64,000 nt of DNA from Snuella sedimenti (GCF_016428595.1 NZ_JAELVQ010000004.1:124001-188000); one strand, 5' to 3'; shown: positions 19,238 through 29,131, numbered from the stretch's first letter. The notes: a model not told the origin generated them from the letters alone. Numbers and translations: made by a program.

Positions 19238-20164
19238 ATGAACAAAAACATAGCTATTGGCGTTGATATAGGTGGAAGCCATATTACAAGTGCCGCCGTA
19301 GATATTAATACCCTTGAAATCATTTCGGGAACAACGCATTCCGTAAAAGTCAATAATAAAGCTGCAAAGGAAGACATTCTTGAGAATTGGAGCCAGGCTC
19401 TTAATAAAACCATAGGCCATCTTTCCAAAGCAACAGATATTAATATTGGATTTGCGATGCCAGGCCCATTTCATTATAAAACTGGATTGGCCATGTTTGA
19501 AGGTAATGACAAATATGAAAACCTGTATAATGTATCCATCCCCGATGAATTGGCAAAATATCTTAACGCCAATTCGGTAAATATGCGGTTTATTAATGAC
19601 GCTACAGCCTTTGGAGTAGGGGTTTCCGCTATGGGAAAAGCAAAAAACTATAGTAAGACCATTGCCGTTACCTTGGGTACCGGATTTGGTTCTGCATTTA
19701 TAAAGAATGGCGTGCCTCAGGTTAATGCTGATGATGTGCCCGAGGGAGGCTGTTTATGGGATGAACCTTATAAGGAAGGTATTGGAGATGATTATTTTTC
19801 AACGCGTTGGTGTATTAAACGATATTATGAAATAACTTCAAAACAAGTTCATGGTGTTAAGGAGATTGCTGAAGCAAATGATGAGTATTCAAGGCAAGTA
19901 TTTACGGAATTTGGAGAAAATATGGCGGAATTTATGATTCCCTTTCTTCAGAAGTACCAGCCAGATCTCATTATTTTGGGCGGAAATGTATCGTTGGCTC
20001 ATGATTTCTTCCTACCTATCTTGAAACAAAAAATAGAAGAAGCTGGATTGAAAACAGGATTTGAAATATCTAAACTTATGGAAGATGCTGCGATTATAGG
20101 CAGCGCCAAACTATTTGACGCTCATTTTTGGGAGCATGTAAAGCATGATTTGCCTAACCTTTAA
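19238..20164 (+). CDS. ROK-family sugar kinase, probable mannokinase/glucokinase
   Basis: The 308-residue ASKHA kinase has phosphate-1 motif GVDIGGSHI, INDATAFGVG with the catalytic Asp, GTGFGSAF and the adenosine motif IILGGN. It would phosphorylate a free hexose. With the PMI fusion, a FucP-type permease and GH92 enzymes nearby, mannose is the most economical guess. The cysteine-rich zinc motif of many ROK proteins (CxCGxxGC) is absent. The equivalent region reads VPEGGCLWDEPYKEG, keeping the Glu-Gly-Gly turn. The gene lies 11 bp before the permease and carries a HutC-type box upstream. Confidence 0.87.
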   Translation: MNKNIAIGVDIGGSHITSAAVDINTLEIISGTTHSVKVNNKAAKEDILENWSQALNKTIGHLSKATDINIGFAMPGPFHYKTGLAMFEGNDKYENLYNVSIPDELAKYLNANSVNMRFINDATAFGVGVSAMGKAKNYSKTIAVTLGTGFGSAFIKNGVPQVNADDVPEGGCLWDEPYKEGIGDDYFSTRWCIKRYYEITSKQVHGVKEIAEANDEYSRQVFTEFGENMAEFMIPFLQKYQPDLIILGGNVSLAHDFFLPILKQKIEEAGLKTGFEISKLMEDAAIIGSAKLFDAHFWEHVKHDLPNL

Positions 20165-20175
20165 TACATAAACAA

Positions 20176-21339
20176 ATGACTTCAAAAAAAATACACTTAA
20201 ATAAGATCTTACCCGTATTCCTAACCTTTATAGTTATGGGGTTTGTTGATATTGTTGGGGTTTCAACAGGTTATGTGCAAAAGGATTTTGAACTTTCCGA
20301 TGCTATGGCACAATTCATTCCTTCCATGGTCTTCATTTGGTTTTTTGTGTTTTCAATACCAGTTGGATTGTTACAGGACAAAATAGGTAAAAAGAAGATG
20401 ATGAACATTGGTATTGTAGTCACCCTATTTGGTATGTTACTACCTTTTGCTTATTACTCCTTCATCATGGTGTTAATTGCTTTTGTATTTATTGGGATAG
20501 GCAATACCATTGTTCAAGTAGCTGCAAATCCCTTATTACAGGAAGTAATTCCAAAAGAAAAATTATCAAGTTTTTTAAGCCTGTCACAATTTGTAAAAGC
20601 GATTACCTCTTTATTAGGCCCCATTATAGCAACTTATATGGCATTACAATATGGCGATTGGCGATTGGTGTTTGTTGTTTATAGCGTGGTTTCCATTATT
20701 TCTTTGTTATGGTTATACACCACAAGAATAGAAGAGGTTATTAAGTCCGATACGCCAGCAACATTTGCGTCATGCATGGGTTTGCTTAAAAATAAGTTTA
20801 TCATAGCTGTTGTGATAGCCATCTTCCTGATTGTAGGTGCCGATGTGGGGATGAATTCCAATATCCAAAGTTTTTTGATGAAATTGCACGGGATGACCCT
20901 TGAAAATGCATCCTATGGTATAAGTGTTTATTTTACGGCGCTAATGATCAGTCGTTTTCTGGGGGCTATCTTATTACAGTTTTTTAAGCCCATACTTTTT
21001 TTAATAAGTACCACGGTGTTGGCTATTGCGGGCACCCTCTTGATTTTGCTTTCACCAAATGAATTTTTAGCGCAAACAGGTATTTTTATTGTAGGCTTGG
21101 GCGCAGGAAACTTATTTCCGTTGGTGTTTTCTATAGCCATTAACAAAATGCCCACAAGAGCCAATGAAATATCTGGACTCTTAATTATGGCCGTTGTTGG
21201 AGGTGCAGTGGTACCACCAATTATGGGAGCGGTAACGTCGGTGGCAGGTGTTATAGGTAGTATTTTGGTATTGATTTTATGTTTTGCCTATATGTTTGTG
21301 TTACCCTTGATTAAGAACAACCAATCTGATGCTTCGTGA
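20176..21339 (+). CDS. MFS sugar permease, FHS (FucP-like) family
   Basis: The 387-residue inner-membrane protein has about twelve helices. The N-terminal GFVDIVGVSTGYVQKDFELS, PVGLLQDKIGKKK in the first cytoplasmic loop and VQVAANPLLQEV resemble the fucose/glucose-galactose/mannose proton symporters of Bacteroidota. It probably carries the monosaccharide set free by the mannosidases to the ROK kinase encoded just upstream. Its stop codon overlaps the GTG start of the next GH92 (GTGA), implying translational coupling and one transcript from the kinase onward. Confidence 0.88.
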   Translation: MTSKKIHLNKILPVFLTFIVMGFVDIVGVSTGYVQKDFELSDAMAQFIPSMVFIWFFVFSIPVGLLQDKIGKKKMMNIGIVVTLFGMLLPFAYYSFIMVLIAFVFIGIGNTIVQVAANPLLQEVIPKEKLSSFLSLSQFVKAITSLLGPIIATYMALQYGDWRLVFVVYSVVSIISLLWLYTTRIEEVIKSDTPATFASCMGLLKNKFIIAVVIAIFLIVGADVGMNSNIQSFLMKLHGMTLENASYGISVYFTALMISRFLGAILLQFFKPILFLISTTVLAIAGTLLILLSPNEFLAQTGIFIVGLGAGNLFPLVFSIAINKMPTRANEISGLLIMAVVGGAVVPPIMGAVTSVAGVIGSILVLILCFAYMFVLPLIKNNQSDAS

Positions 21340-24300
21340 TAATAGATTTATATGAGCAAAAAACAGAAGCTCTTAAGCAATTAATTTTATTTCTTTTTAT
21401 TCTAATTTTTCATTGGGATGCAAGCATTGTTGCACAATCTTTACCAAAAAAAACGATATGGAATATTGGCATTTCAGATAATGCTATTTCCGAATTTGCT
21501 TTAGCGCCAGATGGTTATAAAGAATTTGTTCCCAATGGTTTTGGTGGAGCCAACAGCTATTTTGTGATTGGAGAATCCAGTACGAAAGAGGATTTTCCGT
21601 ATGTGTTACCAGGCCCTAAAGATGCTTTTTCTGGGTATGGGTACTGGGCAGGGTTAGCCCTAAACAAATTACCTGTTTATTTTGAAATAGCAAAACTTCC
21701 AGAGCAAGGGGAATGTGTTTTATCTATAGATTTTATAGCAGTTAATTCGAAACAAGCCCCTTTATTTAGATGTACCATAAATGGTGAGGTTTACGAGCAA
21801 CAACTTCATGAAGGTAGCTCTTCAGCTCCCGATAATTTAACCCCAGAGCAACAAAACGTTTCATTTAATATTCCTGTTTCAGTTCTTAATGAAGGCATTA
21901 ACGAAATTGTCTTTCAGAATATGACAGGAAATTGGTGTGCTTTCGATGCTATAACTTTCTATGGTCCAGAAGCATTAAATACAGTTGCCCCAAGAAACAC
22001 CCTTTTGCATGCGGTTAAATTTGCCGATAAAGAACAAGAACAGGAAGGCAAGAAAACGTTGCCATTAAGGATCGACTTGCGACATTCAGGAAAGAAAGTA
22101 AAGATCAAGGCGGTGGTCGATGGTATGCCATTAGAACGCATGATGGAAGCTGGGCACTCCATACTGGAATTTCAATTTCCGGCAGTAGACAGTCAAAATA
22201 CGTCGAGGGTGGAAGTTTTTGTAGATGGCAAACTAAAATACGATGCCAAGTTAAACCGTAAGCCCGCACCGATGGTACAACCGGTCGATTATGTAGATCA
22301 GTTTATGGGAACCAGTGGCTCTCGATGGATGATCGCCCCAGGGCCTTGGATGCCTATGGGAATGGTGAAAATAGCCCCAGAGAATGAGGATAGCCAGTGG
22401 AAAGCAGGATATGAATATCAAATAGAAAATGTGATGGGCTTTAGTCACCTTCACGAATGGACAATGGCTGGTTTGTTAATGATGCCAACCAATGGCCCAA
22501 TACGAATTCAACCGGGGCCGGCAAGCAATCCAGATTTGGGATATCGCTCCAGAATAGACAAACAAAAAGAAAAGGCTGAAATAGGACGCTATAGCACCTA
22601 TCTCACCGATTATGATATCGAAGTTGAACTAACCGCTACGACCAGAGCTTCTTTGCAGCGCTATACTTTTCCTGAAGACAAAGAAAACAGGGTGCTGATA
22701 GACCTTCATTTTCCGGCTGAATATATTTGGGATTTGCAGGATGCCGAAATAAAAAAGATAAGCGATACCGAAATAGAAGGCTGGGCCCAATCGCATTGTT
22801 CTGCAACGGGCTATGCAGGGAGTCAGGATTATAAGTTGCATTTTGTAATGCAGTTCGACCAACCGATAGCGCAGATGGACGGCTGGGTATTGGATCGTAT
22901 TAAGGAAAATGTCAACAAAATTAATAGCATATCCTACGACCCGGATTGGCTACGGAGGTATCCCCAAAAGTATGATATAAAAGACGCCGGAGCCATTATT
23001 AATTTTGCCAAAGGCACGAAGGAAGTAAAAGTAAGAACAGGGATTTCCTTAATAAGTACAGAGCAAGCCAGGTTGAACCTCCAGAAAGAAATGGTAAAAC
23101 CGTTCAATTGGGATTTTGAGGCTGTTGTGCAAAATCAAAAAACTGTTTGGAATACACTTTTAAATCGTGTGGAAATTGAAACACCCGATGCACTTCAAAA
23201 GAAAAAATTCTATACCAATTTCTACAGAGCGTTGAGCCCTAGAACCACCTGGAGTGATGTAAACGGCAAATGGATGGATATGAATGAAAAGGTACAGCAA
23301 ACCGATCCGTCTAAACCCGTTTATGGAAGTGATGGGTATTGGGGATGGCATTGGAACCTGGTCCAATTCTATAATTTAATAGCACCAGAATATGCCTCGG
23401 GATGGATCCATAGTTTTTTAGAAATGTATGATGCCGGAGGTTGGCTGCCTATAGGAAATCCGGGGATGGAATATATTCGGGTAATGATAGGGCAGCCCGA
23501 GATTCCACTCATTGTTTCGGCCTACCAGCACGGGATAAGGGATTTTGATAAAGATAAGATGTTCAAGGCCATGTACCATCAGCAAACAGCATTAATGGAA
23601 AAGCACCCTGGAGGTGGGGAAGTAGGTAACGAAAGCTATATCTATTATCTTGATAAGGGGTATGTGCCGCTTAATGACGAGTATCAAAGTTACGTGTCCA
23701 ATACCATGGAGTATGCCTATCAGGATTGGTGTTTTGCACAATATGCCAAAGCTATCGGGATAGACGCTACCTATCAAACTTTTATGAAACGCTCGGAGAA
23801 CTGGAGAAATATCTTTGATACAGAAACAGGGTTTGTGCGTCCCAGACATAAAGATGGCAGTTGGCTTGAAGATTTTAGCCCCTATCATGCTCCTGGCTTT
23901 TGTGAGTCCAATAGTTGGCAATATACCTGGTATGTACCACAAAATGTAAAAGGTTTGGTAGAAGTTATGGGAAGAAAACGGTTTTTAAATGTATTAAATG
24001 AAGGGATGGTGTCTTCAGAGAAAGTGTATTTCAATGCATTGGCCGATAATTTCACCAAATATCCAATTAACCATGGCAATGAATCCAACATGCAATCGGC
24101 ATACCTTTTTAATCATGCCGGGGAACCATGGCTAACCCAGAAATGGGCACGGGCCATTCAGGAAAAGTATTATGGTTTGGGGCCACGGGATGCTTATCCA
24201 GGCGATGAAGACCAGGGGCAAATGAGTGCCTGGTATGTTATGAGTACCATGGGACTGTTTCAAATGGATGGTGGTGCAGCCGTAAATCCGCAGTACGAGC

Positions 24301-24533
24301 TGGGGAGTCCCCGATTTAATAAAGTAACCATTCATTTAAGTGAAACTTATTACAATGGGAACACCTTTGTGATTAAAGCCAAAAATGCCTCAAGGGAAAA
24401 CAAATATATACATGCGGCAGAACTCAATGGAAAACCATTAAGAACATGGAAATTTTCCCAAAAAGAACTAATAAAGGGAGGCGAATTGATCCTGGATATG
24501 AAAAGTACCCCTAAGAAAAGTATCTTTAAATAA
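21336..24533 (+). CDS. GH92 exo-alpha-mannosidase with N-terminal beta-sandwich domains (second copy)
   Basis: The 1065-residue protein has the same domain order as the one at 11357: a hydrophobic signal (ending ASIVAQ), a sandwich beginning IWNIGISDNAISEFAL, a second short sandwich, then GH92 from about residue 310. Active-site landmarks are Glu857 in CESNSWQYTW and Asp957-Glu-Asp959 in GDEDQGQMSAW, at positions matching its paralogue. KFYTNFYRALSPR is intact. The only reasonable start is GTG 21336, overlapping the permease stop by 4 bp; the ATG at 21352 is out of frame. The N-terminus is hydrophilic for about 12 residues before the signal helix. Confidence 0.9.
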   Translation: MIIDLYEQKTEALKQLILFLFILIFHWDASIVAQSLPKKTIWNIGISDNAISEFALAPDGYKEFVPNGFGGANSYFVIGESSTKEDFPYVLPGPKDAFSGYGYWAGLALNKLPVYFEIAKLPEQGECVLSIDFIAVNSKQAPLFRCTINGEVYEQQLHEGSSSAPDNLTPEQQNVSFNIPVSVLNEGINEIVFQNMTGNWCAFDAITFYGPEALNTVAPRNTLLHAVKFADKEQEQEGKKTLPLRIDLRHSGKKVKIKAVVDGMPLERMMEAGHSILEFQFPAVDSQNTSRVEVFVDGKLKYDAKLNRKPAPMVQPVDYVDQFMGTSGSRWMIAPGPWMPMGMVKIAPENEDSQWKAGYEYQIENVMGFSHLHEWTMAGLLMMPTNGPIRIQPGPASNPDLGYRSRIDKQKEKAEIGRYSTYLTDYDIEVELTATTRASLQRYTFPEDKENRVLIDLHFPAEYIWDLQDAEIKKISDTEIEGWAQSHCSATGYAGSQDYKLHFVMQFDQPIAQMDGWVLDRIKENVNKINSISYDPDWLRRYPQKYDIKDAGAIINFAKGTKEVKVRTGISLISTEQARLNLQKEMVKPFNWDFEAVVQNQKTVWNTLLNRVEIETPDALQKKKFYTNFYRALSPRTTWSDVNGKWMDMNEKVQQTDPSKPVYGSDGYWGWHWNLVQFYNLIAPEYASGWIHSFLEMYDAGGWLPIGNPGMEYIRVMIGQPEIPLIVSAYQHGIRDFDKDKMFKAMYHQQTALMEKHPGGGEVGNESYIYYLDKGYVPLNDEYQSYVSNTMEYAYQDWCFAQYAKAIGIDATYQTFMKRSENWRNIFDTETGFVRPRHKDGSWLEDFSPYHAPGFCESNSWQYTWYVPQNVKGLVEVMGRKRFLNVLNEGMVSSEKVYFNALADNFTKYPINHGNESNMQSAYLFNHAGEPWLTQKWARAIQEKYYGLGPRDAYPGDEDQGQMSAWYVMSTMGLFQMDGGAAVNPQYELGSPRFNKVTIHLSETYYNGNTFVIKAKNASRENKYIHAAELNGKPLRTWKFSQKELIKGGELILDMKSTPKKSIFK

Positions 24534-24539
24534 GTTAAA

Positions 24540-27140
24540 ATGAGCGTAGACAAAAACAATGTTATAGCATACATATTTGATGTAATACGATTTTTTAAGA
24601 GGCAGTTTAAGTTGTTTTTGTTTTTTATAATGGTTGTGGCTATTACGAATACCGTTCAGGCCGGTCCAGAAAATATTGCCAATAAGGCAAAAGCTACGGC
24701 TAGTGCCAGTCTAAATTCCAGATTTGATATTAGCCAGGTAAAGGATGGTGTGGCGCGCTATGCTAATTTGGGCGAATGGGCCTCGGATAGCAAAATGAAT
24801 TTCTGGGGTGGTGTAAACTATCCATGGATGCAACTCGATTGGGATAGCCCACAAACCATCAATAAAGTTGTATTTTACGATCGAACTACCTTGCTTTCGC
24901 ACACGGCTGGTGGGACATTATACTTTAGTGACGGCTCCCAAATAAGCGTTACGGCCATACCGAATGATGGAAGCCCGAAAACAGTGGTGTTTCCTGATAA
25001 GAAAGTAGAATGGATTAAGTTTGAGGTTACCGATGGCAATGGTGATTATTTGGGATTATCGGAAATTGAAGTATTCCCTGCTCCAGCCGATTATGAAGAC
25101 TACGTATCATGGGTGGATCCTTACATTGAAACCACTAGGGGACGGTATTTTTATTTTGTTACGGGCAGCCGTCCGTTCGGAATGATAAGTGCGGCGCCAA
25201 TGACCAGAAATAAAAATCAAATGGGGGGTGGCTATAACTATAATACGACTGAAATTTTAGGATTCCCTCAAGTACACGGTTGGATGCTTTCAGGATTAGA
25301 CCTCATGCCTACTACGGGTGACGTTGATCCGTCATTGGGAGAACAAAACTGGAAATCGCGCTTTTCGCATGGCGATGAAATTGTACAGCCCGGATACCAT
25401 AAAGTCTTTTTGGAAGATTATAATATATGGGTAGAGCAAACTACTACCGATCGTGTAAGTCTGTATCGTTTCAAGTACGCTAAAGATGCCGTATCGAACA
25501 TCTTGATAAATCTGGGAGGGTATATTGGTACGAGTACGATGACGGATGCTAAGGTAACAAAGATTAGTGATACCGAAATACACGGTTCTGTAAACACTAT
25601 GGGCAGGTTATGGGGAGGCCCCGATAATGTTACCTTGTTTTTTGTGATTCAATTTGATAAGCCTTTCGAAAAAATGAACGGGTGGGCAGACAAAAACAAA
25701 TATGAACATATAGAGGATCTTGTTGGAAGCTCCGAAAAAACACCTAGAAGACCAGAAGGATGGACCTATTACGATGCGCCTACCTCAGGAATAAGTGCGC
25801 TTTACAATGTTAAGGAAGGTAGTGAATTAAAGGTGAAGATGGCTATTTCGTATACCTCAATTGAAAATGCCAGAAACAATTTAGAACAGGAATGTAATCA
25901 TTGGAATTTTGATCAGGTAAGAAAAGAAGCCAAAGCGGAATGGAATGATTGGTTGGGTAAAATTGATGTAAAAGGAGGTTCCGATGCCTTTTGGTTAACC
26001 CAATGGAACTTAAATATTTTATGGGGATTAGCATGGCCGGAGGTCTTGGATGATTTCTCAGCCTCGTTAGTGCAATATGCCGATAATGGTAAACTTTTGC
26101 CAAGGGGACCTAATGTTGGGGGGTATTCTTATATTATGACGGGTTGTCCTGCTACACCACTTATTGTATCTGCTTATACCAGAGGTTTGTTAACAAAGGT
26201 AGACCATAAACACGCCTATAAAGTAATGAAGCAAAACCATATGCCAGGGGGGATGTTGGAGGCAGATGACGATTATATCGAAAAAGGCTACTTTGTTAAT
26301 AATGCCGGTAAGACGTTAGAAGCTGCCTTTCAAGATTGGTCGTTGGCGCAGATGGCTTTGGGATTGAGAAAAGAAAAAGATGCCGCCTATTTTTTAAAAC
26401 GTTCCCAGGGTTGGAAAACGTTATTTAATGAACAATACCAACTGATTTTTCCAAAAGACAAAAAAGGCGATTGGTTGCATACCAATCCGTTAAGCGGTCA
26501 AGGCTGGATTGAAGCCAATGCCTGGCAGGCCACCTGGTCGGTGTCTCATGATATTAAAGGTCTGGCTAAGTTAATGGGAGGTAATGATGCACTGTGTAAT
26601 AAGTTAAATTATGCTTTCGAACAAGCAGATACCACCGATTTTGTATTTGCCTATGGCAATGGTTACGTTAGTTATGCTAACCAACCGGGGTGTAGCAATG
26701 CCCATGTGTTTAATTATGCAGGAAAACCGTGGTTAACACAGTATTGGGTACGTCAAGTTAATGAACAAGCTTACGGTGGCATTACACCGGATAAAGGTTA
26801 TGGTGGTCATGATGAAGACCAAGGGCAAATGGGAGGCGTAAGCGCTTTAATGTCGTTAGGACTTTTTAGTTTAAAAGGAAACACATCATTACACCCCGTG
26901 TATGAGATAACGAGTCCGGTTTTTGACGAGATAACAATTAAATTAAACCCAGATTATTATCAGGGGAATGAATTTGTAATTAAAACGCATCATAATTCTA
27001 AGGAGAATATGTACATCCAAAAAGCCATTTTAAATGGAAAGCCGTTAAACAAATATTGGTTTGAACACGCCGAATTTTCTAAAGGAGGCGTTTTACAATT
27101 GTGGATGGATTCAAAACCGAATAAAAATTGGGGAGAATAA
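24540..27140 (+). CDS. GH92-family protein with N-terminal F5/8C-like domain and an internal in-frame deletion
   Basis: The 866-residue protein has a membrane signal (about residues 20-42), an F5/8 type C (discoidin)-like domain at 45-180 (NIANKAKATASAS, WASDS, IEVFPAP) and a GH92 module from about 188. It retains Glu658 in IEANAWQATW and Asp758-Glu-Asp760 in DEDQGQMGG. Between IDVKG and GSDAFW (residues 474-485) about 47 residues present in the three other GH92s are missing, including the conserved KFYT..YRAL helix and SDV.G.W. The frame is open throughout. It may be a misfolded or inactive remnant, or a GH92 with altered function. It ends back to back with the sigma gene. Confidence 0.85.
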   Translation: MSVDKNNVIAYIFDVIRFFKRQFKLFLFFIMVVAITNTVQAGPENIANKAKATASASLNSRFDISQVKDGVARYANLGEWASDSKMNFWGGVNYPWMQLDWDSPQTINKVVFYDRTTLLSHTAGGTLYFSDGSQISVTAIPNDGSPKTVVFPDKKVEWIKFEVTDGNGDYLGLSEIEVFPAPADYEDYVSWVDPYIETTRGRYFYFVTGSRPFGMISAAPMTRNKNQMGGGYNYNTTEILGFPQVHGWMLSGLDLMPTTGDVDPSLGEQNWKSRFSHGDEIVQPGYHKVFLEDYNIWVEQTTTDRVSLYRFKYAKDAVSNILINLGGYIGTSTMTDAKVTKISDTEIHGSVNTMGRLWGGPDNVTLFFVIQFDKPFEKMNGWADKNKYEHIEDLVGSSEKTPRRPEGWTYYDAPTSGISALYNVKEGSELKVKMAISYTSIENARNNLEQECNHWNFDQVRKEAKAEWNDWLGKIDVKGGSDAFWLTQWNLNILWGLAWPEVLDDFSASLVQYADNGKLLPRGPNVGGYSYIMTGCPATPLIVSAYTRGLLTKVDHKHAYKVMKQNHMPGGMLEADDDYIEKGYFVNNAGKTLEAAFQDWSLAQMALGLRKEKDAAYFLKRSQGWKTLFNEQYQLIFPKDKKGDWLHTNPLSGQGWIEANAWQATWSVSHDIKGLAKLMGGNDALCNKLNYAFEQADTTDFVFAYGNGYVSYANQPGCSNAHVFNYAGKPWLTQYWVRQVNEQAYGGITPDKGYGGHDEDQGQMGGVSALMSLGLFSLKGNTSLHPVYEITSPVFDEITIKLNPDYYQGNEFVIKTHHNSKENMYIQKAILNGKPLNKYWFEHAEFSKGGVLQLWMDSKPNKNWGE

Positions 27141-27692
27141 CTAGAATACTTGTGTTTTTAATGCTGTTCTTAGTTTTGTGAGTGCAATCCCGATTTGATT
27201 TTCTACTGTTTTAACAGATATATTTAATTCAGAAGAAATCTCATTATAGGTTAACCCATCAAATTTACTCATCATAAAAATGGCTTTACATTTGGGGGGC
27301 AATTCATTGATGGTATATTCAATGAGTGCCATTTTTTTTTCTTTAATGGCATCGTCCTCTTCCGTTAAGCTTATAATTTTTTGATAATATAATTCTTTGA
27401 GCATTTCTTTTGCCCGTAAACTTTTCCTGTATATATCTATATATAGATTATAAGATGTTTTATAGAGATAACTCTTAATAGGGCGATTAATGTCTATTCT
27501 TTCTTTAAATGCCCACAACTTTGCAAAGGTCTCCTGAACAATATCCTCGGCCTGCATACGATTTTTGGTTAGTTTATAAATAAACACAAGAATTACATTA
27601 TAATAAATATTAAATATTTTCCCAAAAGCATTTTGGTCGCCTTTTTTTATAAGCTCCAGTAAAATTCTTTCATTTTGTGGGTTTCTGGTCAT
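27141..27692 (-). CDS. ECF sigma-70 factor (FecI-like)
   Basis: The 183-residue protein has region 2 (NAFGKIFNIYYN, NRMQAEDIVQETFAKLW) and region 4 (LPPKCKAIFMMSK, YNEISSELNISVKTVENQ), the size and features of Bacteroidota ECF sigma factors of FecI type. It is transcribed away from the FecR gene across a 105-bp gap. By family logic it is held by that anti-sigma and released when the STN-type SusC at 29132 binds its glycan, to transcribe that SusCD operon. Its stop codon touches the stop of the GH92 gene from the other strand. Confidence 0.93.
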   Translation of the reverse strand: MTRNPQNERILLELIKKGDQNAFGKIFNIYYNVILVFIYKLTKNRMQAEDIVQETFAKLWAFKERIDINRPIKSYLYKTSYNLYIDIYRKSLRAKEMLKELYYQKIISLTEEDDAIKEKKMALIEYTINELPPKCKAIFMMSKFDGLTYNEISSELNISVKTVENQIGIALTKLRTALKTQVF

Positions 27693-27713
27693 TTAGGGAA
27701 ATAATTTTGCTTA

Positions 27714-27731
27714 TGTATAAACAATTATACA
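27714..27731. promoter_or_regulatory. Small inverted repeat between sigma and anti-sigma genes
   Basis: TGTATA, six bases, TATACA form a perfect 6-bp inverted repeat in the divergent intergenic region. A TAATTTTG lies just before it (27702-27709) on the plus strand. It could be a binding site or part of a divergent promoter; the evidence is only the symmetry. Confidence 0.35.
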
Positions 27732-27797
27732 AAAAAAATAAAACTTTTTTGGGGGTATTGGAATAATTAATCGTATTGTACCAATAGATGCTTTTTT

Positions 27798-28973
27798 ATG
27801 ACTATGGAAATAGAGGTGAATAGATTAATAATCAAGTTTATTGAAAACAAACTATTGGATCATGAGTATGAGATTCTTGAAGGACTTCTAAGAGATCCAA
27901 AAAACAGGTTACTATTTGATGAGTTGGTAGAGATACATTTTCTTATTTCTCCAAAAACCATACATGATTTAGATTCACTTAAATCATATAAGAAACTATT
28001 AAAGAAAGTTGAAGACCAACGATTTAATAGACGTCAACCTAAAAAAAGACCGTTTGTAGTGTTTAAATACGCTGCCTTATTTATTGGTATAATAGGGCTC
28101 ACCTATGCTGTAATTTTACAAAATGGATTACAATCAAATCCCATATCGCCTCCCATTGAAATTGAGGATGAAGCCATAACGCTTCAACTTGAAAATGGTA
28201 AAATAGAAAAAATTAACACAGAAAGGAATACCCAAATTGTAGAAGCAAATGGGGAGGTTGTAGTACAACAGCAAAAGGACAAATTAGTATACACAGGAAA
28301 AGCTAATTCTGAAGAACTGTTGTACAATACTTTAAATATCCCTTATGGTAAAAAATTTCAATTAGAATTATCAGATGGTACAGTGGTACACTTAAACTCA
28401 GGGTCTTCCCTAAAGTATCCCGTAACCTTTTTGGAAGGACAGGACAGGAATGTTTATGTAAAAGGAGAAGCTTTTTTTAAAGTGGCAGAAGATGCTAAAC
28501 ACCCATTTATTGTAAATGTTAATACCTTATGCGTTCGCGTTTTAGGTACGGAATTTAATGTGTCGTCCTATGAAGAAGATAGCTTTATTAATACCGTTTT
28601 GGTTTCGGGTGAAGTAAGACTATATGATAGGTACTCCAGCTACAATGCAGATACGTCTTTAAAATTAACGCCAAACCACATGGCTGTATGGAATAAGGAT
28701 CAGCATAACATGTCTGTAAAAGAAGTAAATACAGGGATTTATACCGGTTGGGTAGAAGGGAAACTCATTTTTAGGGAAATGCAATTTAAAGAGATCACAA
28801 AGAAATTGGAACGACATTATAACGTATCCATTATCAATAAGAACGATGCTTTAAACGAACATACCTTCAATGCCAGTTTTGATGTTGAAAGCATTCAGGA
28901 GGTACTTGAGGTTTTTAAAATCAATTTCGGAATTGAATATGAAATTGTTAACAATGAAATTATTATTTACTAA
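27798..28973 (+). CDS. FecR-family anti-sigma factor
   Basis: The 391-residue protein has a cytoplasmic N-terminal part that would bind the sigma factor, one membrane helix (FKYAALFIGIIGLTYAVIL, about residues 90-108), the FecR periplasmic domain (IPYGKKFQLELSDGT, LNSGSSLKYP) and a C-terminal DUF4974/STN-like domain (FREMQFKEITKKLERHY). This is the usual layout of the transmembrane signal relay between an STN-SusC and its ECF sigma. It is followed after 158 bp by that SusC. ATG 27798 and ATG 27804 are both possible starts. Confidence 0.93.
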   Translation: MTMEIEVNRLIIKFIENKLLDHEYEILEGLLRDPKNRLLFDELVEIHFLISPKTIHDLDSLKSYKKLLKKVEDQRFNRRQPKKRPFVVFKYAALFIGIIGLTYAVILQNGLQSNPISPPIEIEDEAITLQLENGKIEKINTERNTQIVEANGEVVVQQQKDKLVYTGKANSEELLYNTLNIPYGKKFQLELSDGTVVHLNSGSSLKYPVTFLEGQDRNVYVKGEAFFKVAEDAKHPFIVNVNTLCVRVLGTEFNVSSYEEDSFINTVLVSGEVRLYDRYSSYNADTSLKLTPNHMAVWNKDQHNMSVKEVNTGIYTGWVEGKLIFREMQFKEITKKLERHYNVSIINKNDALNEHTFNASFDVESIQEVLEVFKINFGIEYEIVNNEIIIY

Positions 28974-29051
28974 ACCAAACAACCAACATTTGCTTATGGA
29001 TAAATAAAACTACAAACAAACATTAGATAGAAAATAATCAACTAAAAAAAA

Positions 29052-29080
29052 ATCGGAAAATGCTGCGAACATTTCCCGAT
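29052..29080 (+). other. Leader hairpin upstream of the first susC
   Basis: An 11-bp stem with one mismatch (ATCGGAAAATG with CATTTCCCGAT) and a 7-base loop lies 52 bp before the susC start codon. There is no T-tract, so it looks like an mRNA leader or processing structure and not a terminator. Confidence 0.45.
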
Positions 29081-29131
29081 GATAAAGATTGATTAAAATT
29101 AATTAACCAAAATTATAGATTATTCAAAAGT

